From positions 62,001 to 126,000 of the forward strand of contig NZ_AUJR01000004.1 of assembly GCF_000424325.1 (NCBI RefSeq): a DNA stretch of 64,000 nucleotides, in the 5' to 3' direction. The notes under the pieces were generated by a model, which worked only from the letters and a program-made list of their open reading frames with translations, searched no databases and was not told the origin of the DNA. Of the stretch, positions 42,875 to 52,554 are shown in pieces. A program made the position numbers and the translations under genes. Each line of letters begins with the position of its first letter. Position 1 is the first letter of the stretch. Origin of the DNA: [Clostridium] clostridioforme AGR2157. GTDB taxonomy: Bacteria; Bacillota; Clostridia; Lachnospirales; Lachnospiraceae.

Positions 42875-44485
42875 ATGAGTTTAGATATAAATAAGATAAA
42901 AGAACAGATTGAGCATGGAAATACTTCCCTGGGCATAGAGCTGGGCTCCACCAGGATTAAGGCAGTCCTTATCGGTGAGGACCACACACCCATTGCCTCC
43001 GGCAGTCATGATTGGGAAAACAGGTTTGTGGATCACATCTGGACCTATACCCTGGAGGACATCTGGACCGGCATCCGGGACTGCTACGGCAAAATGGCTG
43101 AGGATGTGAAGGAAACCTACGGCATCACCCTGACCACCATTGGTTCCATTGGTTTTTCAGCCATGATGCACGGTTATATGGCGTTTAATAAAGAAGGAGA
43201 TCTTCTGGTGCCCTTCCGCACCTGGAGGAACACCATCACAGGCCCTGCATCCGGGAAGCTGACAGAGGTATTCCGGTACAATATCCCTCAGAGATGGAGC
43301 ATTGCCCATCTGTACCAGGCCATTCTCAATAAGGAAGAGCATGTGAAGGATATCGACTACCTCATTACGCTGGAGGGATATGTGCACTGGAAGCTGACAG
43401 GCAGACGTGTTCTGGGCATCGGTGATGTGGCAGGCATGTTCCCGGTGGACATCCATGCCAGGGATTTTGACCAGAAGCGCGTGGAGCAGTTTGACCAACT
43501 GGTGGCAGGGGAGAATTTCCCGTGGAAGCTGCGGGACATCCTGCCAAAGGCTCTGGTGGCGGGAGAGGACGCAGGCGTCCTGACGGAAGAAGGCGCAAAG
43601 CTTCTTGATGCATCCGGAAACCTGAAAGCAGGCATTCCCATGTGTCCGCCTGAGGGCGACGCAGGCACCGGCATGGCGGCTACCAACAGCGTGGCTGTCC
43701 GCACCGGCAATGTGTCTGCCGGTACCAGCGTGTTTGCCATGGTGGTGCTGGAGAAGGAGCTGGAGCACGTATATCCTGAGATTGACCTGGTGACCACGCC
43801 GGCAGGCGATATGGTAGCCATGGTGCACTGCAACAACTGCACATCGGACCTGAACGCATGGGTGAACCTGTTTAAGGAGTTCTCAGAGGCCATGGGCATG
43901 AAGGCGGACATGAACCAGCTCTTTGGAACCCTTTACAACAAGGCCCTGGAGGGAGATTCCGACTGCGGCGGCCTGCTGGCGTACAACTATTTCTCAGGAG
44001 AGCACATCACCCACTTTGAGGAAGGCCGTCCCCTGTTTGTGCGCACGCCGGACAGCCGGTTTAACCTGGCGAATTTCATGAGAGTACACCTGTACACCTC
44101 ACTGGGCGCCCTTAAGACAGGCATGGATATCCTGCTTAAGAAGGAGCATGTGAAGGTGGACAGCATTCTGGGCCACGGCGGACTTTTTAAGACAAAGGGC
44201 GTGGGCCAGAGAATCCTGGCAGGAGCCATGAACGCGCCGGTGTCTGTCATGGAGACAGCCGGGGAAGGCGGTGCCTGGGGCATTGCGCTGCTGGCCTCCT
44301 ACATGCGGTGCAGGGAAGAGGGCGAGACCCTGGACGCTTACCTGGCCAACAAGGTTTTTGCCGGGGACAAGGGAACCAGAATGGAGCCTGTGAAAGAGGA
44401 TGTGGAAGGATTCGAGGCATTCATGAAGCGGTATGCAGAAGGTCTTGCCATTGAGAAGGCTGCTGTGGAGCATATGAAGGATTGA
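42875..44485 (+). CDS. araB: FGGY-family sugar kinase, L-ribulokinase role
   Basis: A 536-aa kinase with GGAGGGG before ATG 42875. The FGGY ATPase fold shows [14 protein letters not shown] (phosphate loop), [24 protein letters not shown]-like [20 protein letters not shown] and [13 protein letters not shown]. It is not a classic E. coli AraB but belongs to the FGGY group that fills this place in clostridial arabinose operons. It should phosphorylate L-ribulose for AraD. Between araA (28 bp) and araD (47 bp). The gene symbol rests on context. Confidence 0.85.
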   Translation: MSLDINKIKEQIEHGNTSLGIELGSTRIKAVLIGEDHTPIASGSHDWENRFVDHIWTYTLEDIWTGIRDCYGKMAEDVKETYGITLTTIGSIGFSAMMHGYMAFNKEGDLLVPFRTWRNTITGPASGKLTEVFRYNIPQRWSIAHLYQAILNKEEHVKDIDYLITLEGYVHWKLTGRRVLGIGDVAGMFPVDIHARDFDQKRVEQFDQLVAGENFPWKLRDILPKALVAGEDAGVLTEEGAKLLDASGNLKAGIPMCPPEGDAGTGMAATNSVAVRTGNVSAGTSVFAMVVLEKELEHVYPEIDLVTTPAGDMVAMVHCNNCTSDLNAWVNLFKEFSEAMGMKADMNQLFGTLYNKALEGDSDCGGLLAYNYFSGEHITHFEEGRPLFVRTPDSRFNLANFMRVHLYTSLGALKTGMDILLKKEHVKVDSILGHGGLFKTKGVGQRILAGAMNAPVSVMETAGEGGAWGIALLASYMRCREEGETLDAYLANKVFAGDKGTRMEPVKEDVEGFEAFMKRYAEGLAIEKAAVEHMKD

Positions 44486-44532
44486 GCTGTGGAGCATAGA
44501 AGGATTAACAGGAACAGGAGCGGATACAGACT

Positions 44533-45225
44533 ATGTTAGAAGAACTGAAGCAAAAGGTATATGAAGCCAATATGGAGCTGCCCCGCAGGGGCCTTATCAC
44601 CTACACCTGGGGAAATGTCAGCGGAATTGACCGGGAAAAGGGACTGTTTGTCATAAAGCCCAGCGGGGTGGATTACGATGTGTTAAAGCCATCTGATATG
44701 GTGGTCATGGACCTGGAGGGCAATAAGGCGGAGGGTGAGATGAACCCTTCCTCCGACACAGCCACCCATGTGGAGCTGTACAATGCGTTTAAGGAGATTG
44801 GCGGTATTGTCCATACCCATTCCCCTCATGCAACGGCCTGGGCACAGGCGGGCAGGGCCCTTCCCTGCTATGGCACCACCCATGCGGACTATTTTTACGG
44901 TGAGATTCCCTGCGCCAGGAACCTGACGGCAGAGGAAATCGAGGAAGGCTACGAGAAAAATACGGGAAAGGTCATCATTGAAACCTTTCAGGGGAAGAAC
45001 CCGGTTTACATTCCGGCTGTGCTGTGTAAAAACCATGGCCCCTTTACATGGGGGAAGGACGCGGCCGAGGCTGTCCACAATGCCGTTGTGCTGGAGGAGA
45101 TTGCCAGGATGAATTTCATGACAGAACTCATCAATCCCCAGGCAGGACCAGCTCCCCAGTGTATGCAGGATAAGCATTTCATGCGCAAGCATGGGCCAAA
45201 TGCTTATTATGGACAGGGGAAGTAA
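44533..45225 (+). CDS. araD: L-ribulose-5-phosphate 4-epimerase
   Basis: A 230-aa class II aldolase-fold enzyme: [40 protein letters not shown], and the zinc motif [12 protein letters not shown] (residues about 95-106) with a third His in [16 protein letters not shown]. It epimerises L-ribulose 5-phosphate to D-xylulose 5-phosphate, completing entry of arabinose into the pentose phosphate path. Length is normal. Last gene of the arabinose block. Confidence 0.96.
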   Translation: MLEELKQKVYEANMELPRRGLITYTWGNVSGIDREKGLFVIKPSGVDYDVLKPSDMVVMDLEGNKAEGEMNPSSDTATHVELYNAFKEIGGIVHTHSPHATAWAQAGRALPCYGTTHADYFYGEIPCARNLTAEEIEEGYEKNTGKVIIETFQGKNPVYIPAVLCKNHGPFTWGKDAAEAVHNAVVLEEIARMNFMTELINPQAGPAPQCMQDKHFMRKHGPNAYYGQGK

Positions 45226-45761
45226 AAGGTACCGGCTGACGCCTGGCTGTCCCGAAGGTGCTTTAGCCTGTTGAGCATGCCGGAGTTTCTCAAAAGAATC
45301 AATACAAAGAAGACCTGCGAGATATTATAAAGCAGCTGTGTGGTTATAAAGGGGTGGAACAAAGCGAAAGCCAGCGCCTTGAGACGCGGCAACAGCCAGG
45401 GATATCTGACCGGGGAAGCGTCCTTCGAACACCCGGATCTGCAGAGAATGCTTCTGGAAGAGGAAGAGGTCCTGGTATCGGCGGAAGGACGTGTGGACAT
45501 GAAACGGGATGGCTGGAAGAATACGCTGGAGGACGCCCTAAGGCTGAAGGAGATGTTTGAGCGGGAGGGGATATGAATTCCGGCGGCCGGATGATGTGTG
45601 GCGGAGATAAGGTGCATGACGGAGAAAAGATATGTGACAGTGAAAAGATATATGACAGCGAAAAGATGACAGCTGAAAAGTGACAATGAAAGGGGAATTA
45701 TACCCAGGGGAAATTTAGCCAAGGGAAATGTACCCCAGGGGAAATGTACCCCAAGGGAAAT
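45226..45761. other. Intergenic region with gene remnant and repeats
   Basis: Contains a 78-codon frame (45340-45576, GTG start, no ribosome site; ends LEDALRLKEMFEREGI) whose codon use looks host-like and which may be a fragment of a lost gene, then two degenerate tandem arrays (see 45617-45766). No promoter or terminator is convincing; a minor araD terminator could not be found. Confidence 0.4.
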
Positions 45762-45766
45762 TTACT
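45617..45766. repeat. Two degenerate short tandem arrays
   Basis: First array (about 45617-45692): variants of TGACAGYGAAAAGATATA in four or five shortening copies. Second array (about 45690-45766): five copies around GGGAAATGTACCCCA, each of 15-16 bases with the palindromic ends GGG/CCC. The last copy reaches the stop codon of the sensor kinase on the minus strand. Confidence 0.8.
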
Positions 45767-46829
45767 GGCTGGAAGGAGCCGGGACAATGGGAAGGTTCAC
45801 CGTAAAGGTGGTGCCGATACCAGTCTCGCTGATGACCCGGATTTTACCTTTATGGAGGTGGATGATTTTTTCCACCACAGTCAGGCCGATGCCGTTTCCT
45901 TCTGTGGTATGGGAGCTGTCCCCCTGGTAGAACCGGTCAAATATATGGTCTTTTGTCTCTTCATCCATGCCGCATCCATTATCCAGAATCTGGAAAACAA
46001 CATGGTCTTCCTTCCTGTGCAGTTTCAGCTTTATTTTTCCGTTTTGAGGAGAAAATTTAATGGCGTTGTCAATCAGGTTAATCCATACCTGGTTCAGAAG
46101 CGCCTTGTTTCCGTGGTATTCCAGTTCATCCATATCAATAATCAGTTCCAGTTCCTTTTTCTGCCATTTTGATTCCAGCAGCAGGATGGACTGGCGTACT
46201 TCTTCCGACAGGTCAAAGGATTCCATATCGGACAGGATGCTCATTTTTTCTATCTTGGACAGGTTCAGCACATTGGTGGAGAGCTGGGCCAGGCGGTTGG
46301 ATTCACTTATGATGATATCCAGATATTCGTCCCGCTCCTCCTTTGTGAGGCCGTCATTTTTCAGTATCTTGGCAAAGCCCCTCAGGGATACGATGGGAGT
46401 CTTGAATTCGTGGGAGAAATTATTGATGAAGTCAGAGCGCAGCAGCTCCGTGTTCTCCAGTTCCTGGGCCATGCGGTTAAAGCTTTCGGAGAGACGTTCA
46501 AATTCCCGGTTCAGATCCAGATGAATGCGCACCTTGAAGTTGCCGTCCGCCAGCTGGTTGATGGCCTCAATCAGGTCGCGGATAGGTTTAAGGGGGATGC
46601 GGCTCAGGAGCAGGGTGAGCCCGGCGCCCACCACGGCGCTGAGCACTGCCAGCAGGGGGATGGGGCGCCAGAACTGGGGAATGGGGATATTGGCCTGGTA
46701 GAAAATCCTCCAGTACAGGTACATCAAAAATCCCTGCAGGGTCATGACCGTGAGCATGATTAAGAAAATGCCTGCGGTCAGGATGAGGGTCATGGTTCCC
46801 AGTGGTTTATGGTTTGCCCTGTGTCTCAT
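45762..46829 (-). CDS. Sensor histidine kinase, HAMP type
   Basis: A 355-aa kinase: span 1 (MTLILTAGIFLIMLTVMTLQ), a very short outer loop of 20 residues, span 2 (LAVLSAVVGAGLTLLLS), HAMP (RDLIEAINQLADGNFKVRI), dimerisation block NNFSHEFKTPIVSLRGFAK with phospho-acceptor His near residue 149, and HATPase with WINLIDNAIKFSPQ, DNGCGMDEETKDHIF and GNGIGLTVVEKI. The tiny sensor loop suggests it senses the membrane or a partner protein. It overlaps the regulator gene by four bases. Confidence 0.93.
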   Translation of the reverse strand: MRHRANHKPLGTMTLILTAGIFLIMLTVMTLQGFLMYLYWRIFYQANIPIPQFWRPIPLLAVLSAVVGAGLTLLLSRIPLKPIRDLIEAINQLADGNFKVRIHLDLNREFERLSESFNRMAQELENTELLRSDFINNFSHEFKTPIVSLRGFAKILKNDGLTKEERDEYLDIIISESNRLAQLSTNVLNLSKIEKMSILSDMESFDLSEEVRQSILLLESKWQKKELELIIDMDELEYHGNKALLNQVWINLIDNAIKFSPQNGKIKLKLHRKEDHVVFQILDNGCGMDEETKDHIFDRFYQGDSSHTTEGNGIGLTVVEKIIHLHKGKIRVISETGIGTTFTVNLPIVPAPSSQ

Positions 46830-47500
46830 AGATTTTTCACCGCCTTGTAGCCCAGGCCGCGTATGGTTTCGATGGTAAACTCAGGGTAGTCCTCAAAACG
46901 CTTCCGCAGCCGGTTAATGTGTACATTGATGGTATTGTCGTCCGACTGGGATTCCATGCCCCATATCTCGTCCATGAGCTGGATGCGGGTGAATATCTTG
47001 CCGGGATAGGACAGGAGCTTGTAGAGAAGATAGAATTCCTTGCGGGGCAGCGCCTGGCTCTCATCCCCGCGGCTTACAGTCAGGGAATCGTAGTCCAGGC
47101 ACACATCTCCGATGGTAATGCGCCGTTCATTCACAATCTGAGCCCTGCGCAGCAATGCCCGGATGCGCAAAATCATTTCCTCCTCATCCACGGGCTTTGT
47201 CATATAATCATCTGTTCCCACGATGAATCCCTTCCGTTTGTCCTCAGGCAGCTGCTTGGCAGTGACCATGAGGATGGGCAGAGTGTAATCCGTTGCCCTC
47301 AGCTGCCTGGTGAGCTCGTAGCCGTCCATGCCGGGCATCATGATGTCCAGGATTACTAGGTCCACATGGTGGGTATCTAATAATTTCAAGGCCTCCAGGC
47401 CGTCGCATGCCAGGATGGGATGGTAGCCGTGTTCCTTCAGCACAGCTTCCATCAGCCTTCTGGTATTCATGTCATCTTCCGCAATCAGTATCTGAAACAT
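46826..47500 (-). CDS. OmpR-family response regulator
   Basis: A 224-aa regulator with receiver (acidic pair D9/D10, phospho-acceptor D52 in LVILDIMMPGMDG, K in the last strand as VTAKQLPEDKRKG) and a C-terminal winged helix ending FTIETIRGLGYKAVKNL. It overlaps its kinase by four bases. Divergent from the orphan gene at 47763 and near the RND operon, either of which it could control. Confidence 0.94.
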   Translation of the reverse strand: MFQILIAEDDMNTRRLMEAVLKEHGYHPILACDGLEALKLLDTHHVDLVILDIMMPGMDGYELTRQLRATDYTLPILMVTAKQLPEDKRKGFIVGTDDYMTKPVDEEEMILRIRALLRRAQIVNERRITIGDVCLDYDSLTVSRGDESQALPRKEFYLLYKLLSYPGKIFTRIQLMDEIWGMESQSDDNTINVHINRLRKRFEDYPEFTIETIRGLGYKAVKNL

Positions 47501-47762
47501 GTTCCTTTACCTCCCTCTACTACATTTCATTATAATATATAACACCTTTTTATAAAGTAAACATAAACGAATCATCAGGAAACCACAGAATATTTATTTT
47601 TCAATTAAGGGCTTTGTTATTGGATACAAATATTATACACCATCAATATAAAAGAAGGCACAGCCAACCATGACAGGATTCTTATGGTTTATGCCATATT
47701 TATACCGTAAATGCCTGTTTATAGTATAGTTTTAGTATCAAAAATGAGAGGAGGTGAATGAC
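47501..47762. promoter_or_regulatory. Divergent promoter region of response regulator and orphan gene
   Basis: AT-rich, with several -10-like boxes (TATAGTATAG near 47720 for the plus strand, ATTATA near 47530 for the minus). No clear repeated operator was seen. Confidence 0.45.
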
Positions 47763-48116
47763 ATGCCAGCTTTATCTGCGGCAGATTTAGCTATACTTAA
47801 TGGCTATCAATATCCGGGAGGTGTGAATGCGGCTGCTGTTATCAACAATATTCAGGCCGGCAGCGGTACAACCACCAGCTATAGACATAACGGGTTTATG
47901 GTCTATCACCGTACATTTGCAGGCCGGGTGACATTTTTTTATTCTTATGACAATGCTGTTCCAGGCGCAGCAGTCAATGCCTTTTTACTGGGTATAGGCT
48001 ATCATCATAGCGGAAACAATGTATACCGGTTAGAACGCGGGTATGTGTATGGGGGAAGAACTAGTCTCTCAGTAAACATCGGTGGTACGGTAACCGAGTG
48101 GAGCAGCAATCATTAA
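47763..48116 (+). CDS. Orphan 117-aa protein of unknown family
   Basis: Start ATG 47763, seven bases after AGGAGGT. The protein begins MPALSAADLAILNGYQYPGG and continues with VNAAAVINNIQAGSG, a beta-rich middle (HNGFMVYHRTFAGRVTFFYS) and a Tyr/Gly/Asn-rich C-terminal half ending TVTEWSSNH. No signal peptide, cysteine or membrane span. I do not recognise it. A short N-terminus ending in PGG could be a cleaved leader, and the Gly/Tyr/Asn-rich body resembles secreted small proteins, but this is a guess. Single gene between a two-component system and RND efflux genes, with its own hairpin after the stop. Confidence 0.7.
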   Translation: MPALSAADLAILNGYQYPGGVNAAAVINNIQAGSGTTTSYRHNGFMVYHRTFAGRVTFFYSYDNAVPGAAVNAFLLGIGYHHSGNNVYRLERGYVYGGRTSLSVNIGGTVTEWSSNH

Positions 48117-48147
48117 ATCAGTGAATCAATTTAATCAGAACTAAAAG

Positions 48148-48182
48148 ACAGGCGGGTACCGGATGTGATCGGGCCCGCCTGA
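48148..48182 (+). terminator. Hairpin after the orphan gene
   Basis: CAGGCGGG pairs with CCCGCCTG around an 18-base loop that contains a smaller TACC/GGGC pairing. No strong T run follows, so termination is uncertain. Confidence 0.5.
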
Positions 48183-48357
48183 TTCCGTGCTGTTTTCGGT
48201 CATTTTATGTAATTGTATCCGACACACAGTAAAGACACAAAAAATTCACAGAATAACGCGAAATAAATGACTTTCAGGCCGGTTTTGTTAATATTGAATT
48301 AATCTTCAACCTTTAATATTAGGAATCAGTTGAGTAAACCAGCAAAGGAGATTGGAT

Positions 48358-49527
48358 ATGAGCAAGAGCGGGAAAATAAAGATTGGCATTGCAGCTGGAA
48401 TTATCGTCATACTGGCCGTGGCTATGATTATAACGAAGGGCGGAAAAAAATCAAAGGGCGGCATGCCTGTGGGACAGGAGGCTTCTGTCACGGTGGTGAA
48501 GGCAGAACAGCCGTCAATCGGCGATATCATCCTTACCACAGGGCTTACCGGTACAGTGGAGCCTTCCGATGTGGTTCATATCTATGCAAAGGCAGCAGGC
48601 GACGTCACGGCGGTATATGTGAAGGCAGGGGACATGGTGACACAGGGACAGGTCCTGTTTGAGATTGATACAGAGCAGGTGGAGACGGCAAAGAACTCCA
48701 TGGATTCTGCATCCGTATCCCTTTCAGAGGCCCAGAGCAACCTTAGAAGAATGCAGATTCTCTACAGCGGCGGCGATTTGTCCGAGCAGGAATACGAGCA
48801 GTATGTCAATGCGGTGAAATCCGCGCAGCTCCAGTATGAGTCCGCTAAAATGGCTTACGAAAGACAGGTGCAGTACAGCTCCATCACCGCCCCTATTAAT
48901 GGAAAGATTGAAAGCTTTGACGTGGAGGTGTATGACAGAGTGACCCAGTCCCAGGATTTGTGCGTGATTGCCGGCGAGGGTGAGAACATAGTCTCCTTCT
49001 ATGTGACCCAGCGCATGATGCGGAATGCCAATGTGGGCGATGAGCTGGAAATCCAGAAGAACGGAACCACATACAAGGCATATATCAGCGAAATCAACTC
49101 CATGGTTGACACGGATACAGGACTGTTCAAGGTAAAGGCCCAGATAGAAAACACACAGGAGATTGCCACCGGAAGCACGGTGAAATTAAACCTTGTGACG
49201 GAACGGGCATTGGATACAATGGTGGTTCCCATTGATGCAATCTATTACAGCGGCGGCAATGCCTATGTTTATTTGTACCAGGACGGCACCGCGGCCATGG
49301 CCCAGGTGGAAGTAGGACTGGAGGATGAGGAACATGCCCAGATTCTTTCCGGCCTGTCAGCCGATGACATGGTGGTGAGCACATGGAGCTCCAATCTGTA
49401 TGAGGGGGCGAAAATCCGGTTAAGGGATGAGGTACAGTTCGGAGAAGAAACCCAGTCCAAAGAAACAGCAGCATCCGGCGGGGAAGACAGCAAAAATGCA
49501 AAATCACAGGCGGAACAGGAGGCATAA
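48358..49527 (+). CDS. RND efflux system adaptor subunit (membrane-fusion protein)
   Basis: A 389-aa protein, AAAGGAG eight bases before ATG 48358. Residues about 7-26 are a membrane anchor (IKIGIAAGIIVILAVAMIIT). Then come a lipoyl-like half motif (VVHIYAKAAGDVTAVYVKAG), a coiled-coil hairpin (about residues 105-160, LSEAQSNLRRMQILYSGGD), the second lipoyl half (ITAPINGKIESFDVEVYDRV) and beta-barrel domains. It links the RND pump to an exit protein. First gene of a four-gene operon. Confidence 0.92.
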   Translation: MSKSGKIKIGIAAGIIVILAVAMIITKGGKKSKGGMPVGQEASVTVVKAEQPSIGDIILTTGLTGTVEPSDVVHIYAKAAGDVTAVYVKAGDMVTQGQVLFEIDTEQVETAKNSMDSASVSLSEAQSNLRRMQILYSGGDLSEQEYEQYVNAVKSAQLQYESAKMAYERQVQYSSITAPINGKIESFDVEVYDRVTQSQDLCVIAGEGENIVSFYVTQRMMRNANVGDELEIQKNGTTYKAYISEINSMVDTDTGLFKVKAQIENTQEIATGSTVKLNLVTERALDTMVVPIDAIYYSGGNAYVYLYQDGTAAMAQVEVGLEDEEHAQILSGLSADDMVVSTWSSNLYEGAKIRLRDEVQFGEETQSKETAASGGEDSKNAKSQAEQEA

Positions 49528-49530
49528 CCC

Positions 49531-52500
49531 ATGGGATTGACAAGGTTTGTATTAAAACGTCCGGTGGCGACGGTTATGGCATTGCTTTGCCTTTTGGTAT
49601 TCGGTATTTCTTCCGTATTCAATGCCACGCTGGAACAGATGCCGGACACGGATCAGCCAATGCTGATTATCATAGCGTCTTATTCCGGGGCTGGTCCTGA
49701 GGACATAGATGAACTTGTGACCCAGCCCATAGAAGACCAGGTGGGAACCATAGAGGGCGTGAAAAGCATGAGCTCCACTTCCAGCGAAAACAGGGCCATG
49801 ATTATGCTGGAATATGATTACGGCACCGATATGGACGACGCATATAATGATTTATCCCAGAGTCTGGATGCACTGAGCCGCCAGCTCCCTGACGATGCGG
49901 AAACCTCTGTCATGGAGATGAATAACAATGCGGGAACCACCATGATGCTTTCCATATCAAACCCCTCCCAGGAGGATTTGTATGATTATGTGGACCAGAC
50001 CGTGGTGCCCCTGCTGGAACAGATTTCTTCCGTGGCAGAGGTGGAGGCCATGGGCGGAAAGTCGGAATACTATAAAATCGAGCTTCAATCCGACGAGATG
50101 GCCCAGTATCAGGTGACCATGAGCGACGTGTCCGCGGCTATGAGCACGGCCAATCTTTCCTACCCATCCGGCGATGCTGTATCCGGAAAACTGGAGCTAT
50201 CTGTGTCAACGTCCCTGGAGCATGAGACCATAGAAGCTCTGAAGGAAGTCCCCATCACCACCTCCAGCGGAAAGATTGTATATCTGGAGGACATCGCCAG
50301 GGTATATGAGGCAGAAGAGAGCCGGGGAGGTATTTCGCGCTACAACGGCGAGGATACTATATCCATTTCCATCACCAAGCAGCAGAGCAGCACTGCCATG
50401 GATGTGTCATCCGAGGTTCAGGACGTCATTGAGAGCCTGGAGGCTGACGATGAGAACCTGAATATCAGGATTGTCAGGGACAGCGCGGACAGTATTATCA
50501 GCTCCCTTAAGGACGTGGCCCTTACCCTGGTGCTGGCAGCCGTGATTTCCATGATTATCATATTCATTTTTTTTGGAGACTATAAGGCGTCCCTGATTGT
50601 AGGAAGCTCCATACCTACCTCTATCCTGGTGTCCCTGATTCTGATGACCAGCGCCGGTTTCTCCCTGAACATCATTACCATGAGCGGTCTGGTGCTGGGC
50701 GTAGGCATGATGGTGGATAACTCCATCGTGGTGCTGGAGAGCTGTTTCAGGGCCATAGAGACAGAGGAGGACAAGGGCCTTCTGGGATATGCCAGGGCTT
50801 CCCTGTCAGGTACCAACATTGTGCTCCAGTCCATCCTGGGATCTACTGTGACCACCTGTGTGGTATTCCTGCCGCTGGTATTCCTGCAGGGTATGTCGGG
50901 ACAGATGTTCGGCTCCATGGGATACGTTATCGTATTCTGTATGTGCGCCTCCTTCCTGTCAGCCATTACCATTGTTCCCCTTACCTATATGGCGTATAAG
51001 CCGCAGGAGAGGATGCAGGCGCCCATGTCGCGGCCCATGGAGCGGATACAGAACGGATACCGCCGCATCATGCCCGGACTTTTAAACCACAAGGCCATCA
51101 TCATGATTGCATCTGTGATCATCGTGATTGCAACCTATTTTCTGGCCAGCGGGATGGAGACCGAGCTTATGACCGCAGACGATACGGGAACGGTCAGAGT
51201 TTCCATAGAAACAAGGCCGGGACTGCTGTCTGAAAATGCCGACGCCATGCTGCTCCAGGCAGAGGAGATTGTCAAAGGACATCCGGATGTGGAATCTTAC
51301 ATGCTGCGCTATAACAATGACAGCGGTACCATAACAGCCTATCTGAGGGATGACAGGAATATGAGCACCGATGAGATAGTGGAGCAGTGGGAGACAGAGA
51401 TGGCGGACCTGGATAACTGTACGGTGTCAGTGGAGGCGTCCTCGTCCATGAGCTTCATGAGCAGGAACAGGGGATATGAAGTCATCCTCAACGGTACGGA
51501 TTACGACGAGCTTCAGGAAGTCACCAACAAGATTGTTGCTGAGATGACGGCCAGGGACGATGTGATGAACGTTCATTCCAGCATAGAAAATACAGCTCCC
51601 GTGGTGACTGTGAAGGTGGATCCGGTGCTGGCGGCAGCGGAGGGGCTTACGGCATCCCGGATTGGTTCCCAGGTAAAACAGATGATGGACGGCGAAGAGG
51701 TGACTACCCTGGACGTGGATGGCAGGGAGGTCAGCGTGATGGCTGAATACCCGGAGGATGAGTACCGTACCGTCAGCCAGATGAAGGATATTATACTCTC
51801 CAAGCCTTCCGGAGGCTATGTGGCCCTGACGGATGTGGCGGAAATCTATTATAAGGACAGCCCGGCTTCCATTTCCAAGACGGATAAGGCGTATGAGATA
51901 ACCATTACGGCAGATTACACCGGGGGAAATGTCCGGTCCGCCATAGACAGCGAGGTCATAAGCCCCAACTTAAGCGGCACCATCAAGAAAGGCGTCAACT
52001 CCATGAACCGTATGATGCAGGAGGAATTTGCGGCCTTGTACCAGGCGATTGCCGTCGCTGTATTCCTGGTATTCGTGGTACTGTCAGCGCAGTTTGAGTC
52101 ACCGAAGTTTTCCTTCATGGTAATGACTACCATACCATTCAGCCTCATAGGCTCCTTCGGGCTTTTGCAGATTACGGGAGTCAGCATCAGCATGACGTCC
52201 ATACTGGGATTCCTGATTCTGGTCGGTACTGTTGTTAACAATGGTATCCTCTATGTGGATACAGTGAACCAATACCGCATGACCATGGATTTAAAGACAG
52301 CCCTGATTGAGGCCGGCGCCACACGTTTAAGGCCCATTATGATGACCAGCCTTACCACCATCCTTTCCATGATTCCCATGGCCCTGGCCATAGGGGACAG
52401 CGGTTCCACCACCCAGGGTCTGGCCATTGTGAACATCGGCGGACTCAGCGTGGGCGTGGCGGTGGCCCTGTTCATACTGCCAATCTACTATGCGCTTATG

Positions 52501-52536
52501 AACGGCGATAAGAAACGGGTTGTACTGGATATTTAA
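49531..52536 (+). CDS. RND-family efflux pump
   Basis: A 1001-aa pump of the AcrB/HAE1 type with 12 spans and two large outer loops. Diagnostic pieces: the N-terminal FVLKRPVATVMALLCLLVFG, the proton-relay segment VLGVGMMVDNSIVVLESCFR in span 4 (Asp inside GMMVDNS), and FLILVGTVVNNGILYVDTVN in span 10-11. At 1001 aa it is slightly shorter than proteobacterial pumps, as in other Firmicutes. Proton-driven export of lipids, drugs or signals; substrate unknown. It starts three bases after the adaptor gene. Confidence 0.93.
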   Translation: MGLTRFVLKRPVATVMALLCLLVFGISSVFNATLEQMPDTDQPMLIIIASYSGAGPEDIDELVTQPIEDQVGTIEGVKSMSSTSSENRAMIMLEYDYGTDMDDAYNDLSQSLDALSRQLPDDAETSVMEMNNNAGTTMMLSISNPSQEDLYDYVDQTVVPLLEQISSVAEVEAMGGKSEYYKIELQSDEMAQYQVTMSDVSAAMSTANLSYPSGDAVSGKLELSVSTSLEHETIEALKEVPITTSSGKIVYLEDIARVYEAEESRGGISRYNGEDTISISITKQQSSTAMDVSSEVQDVIESLEADDENLNIRIVRDSADSIISSLKDVALTLVLAAVISMIIIFIFFGDYKASLIVGSSIPTSILVSLILMTSAGFSLNIITMSGLVLGVGMMVDNSIVVLESCFRAIETEEDKGLLGYARASLSGTNIVLQSILGSTVTTCVVFLPLVFLQGMSGQMFGSMGYVIVFCMCASFLSAITIVPLTYMAYKPQERMQAPMSRPMERIQNGYRRIMPGLLNHKAIIMIASVIIVIATYFLASGMETELMTADDTGTVRVSIETRPGLLSENADAMLLQAEEIVKGHPDVESYMLRYNNDSGTITAYLRDDRNMSTDEIVEQWETEMADLDNCTVSVEASSSMSFMSRNRGYEVILNGTDYDELQEVTNKIVAEMTARDDVMNVHSSIENTAPVVTVKVDPVLAAAEGLTASRIGSQVKQMMDGEEVTTLDVDGREVSVMAEYPEDEYRTVSQMKDIILSKPSGGYVALTDVAEIYYKDSPASISKTDKAYEITITADYTGGNVRSAIDSEVISPNLSGTIKKGVNSMNRMMQEEFAALYQAIAVAVFLVFVVLSAQFESPKFSFMVMTTIPFSLIGSFGLLQITGVSISMTSILGFLILVGTVVNNGILYVDTVNQYRMTMDLKTALIEAGATRLRPIMMTSLTTILSMIPMALAIGDSGSTTQGLAIVNIGGLSVGVAVALFILPIYYALMNGDKKRVVLDI

Positions 52537-52554
52537 GAAAGAGGTGTCAATCAT

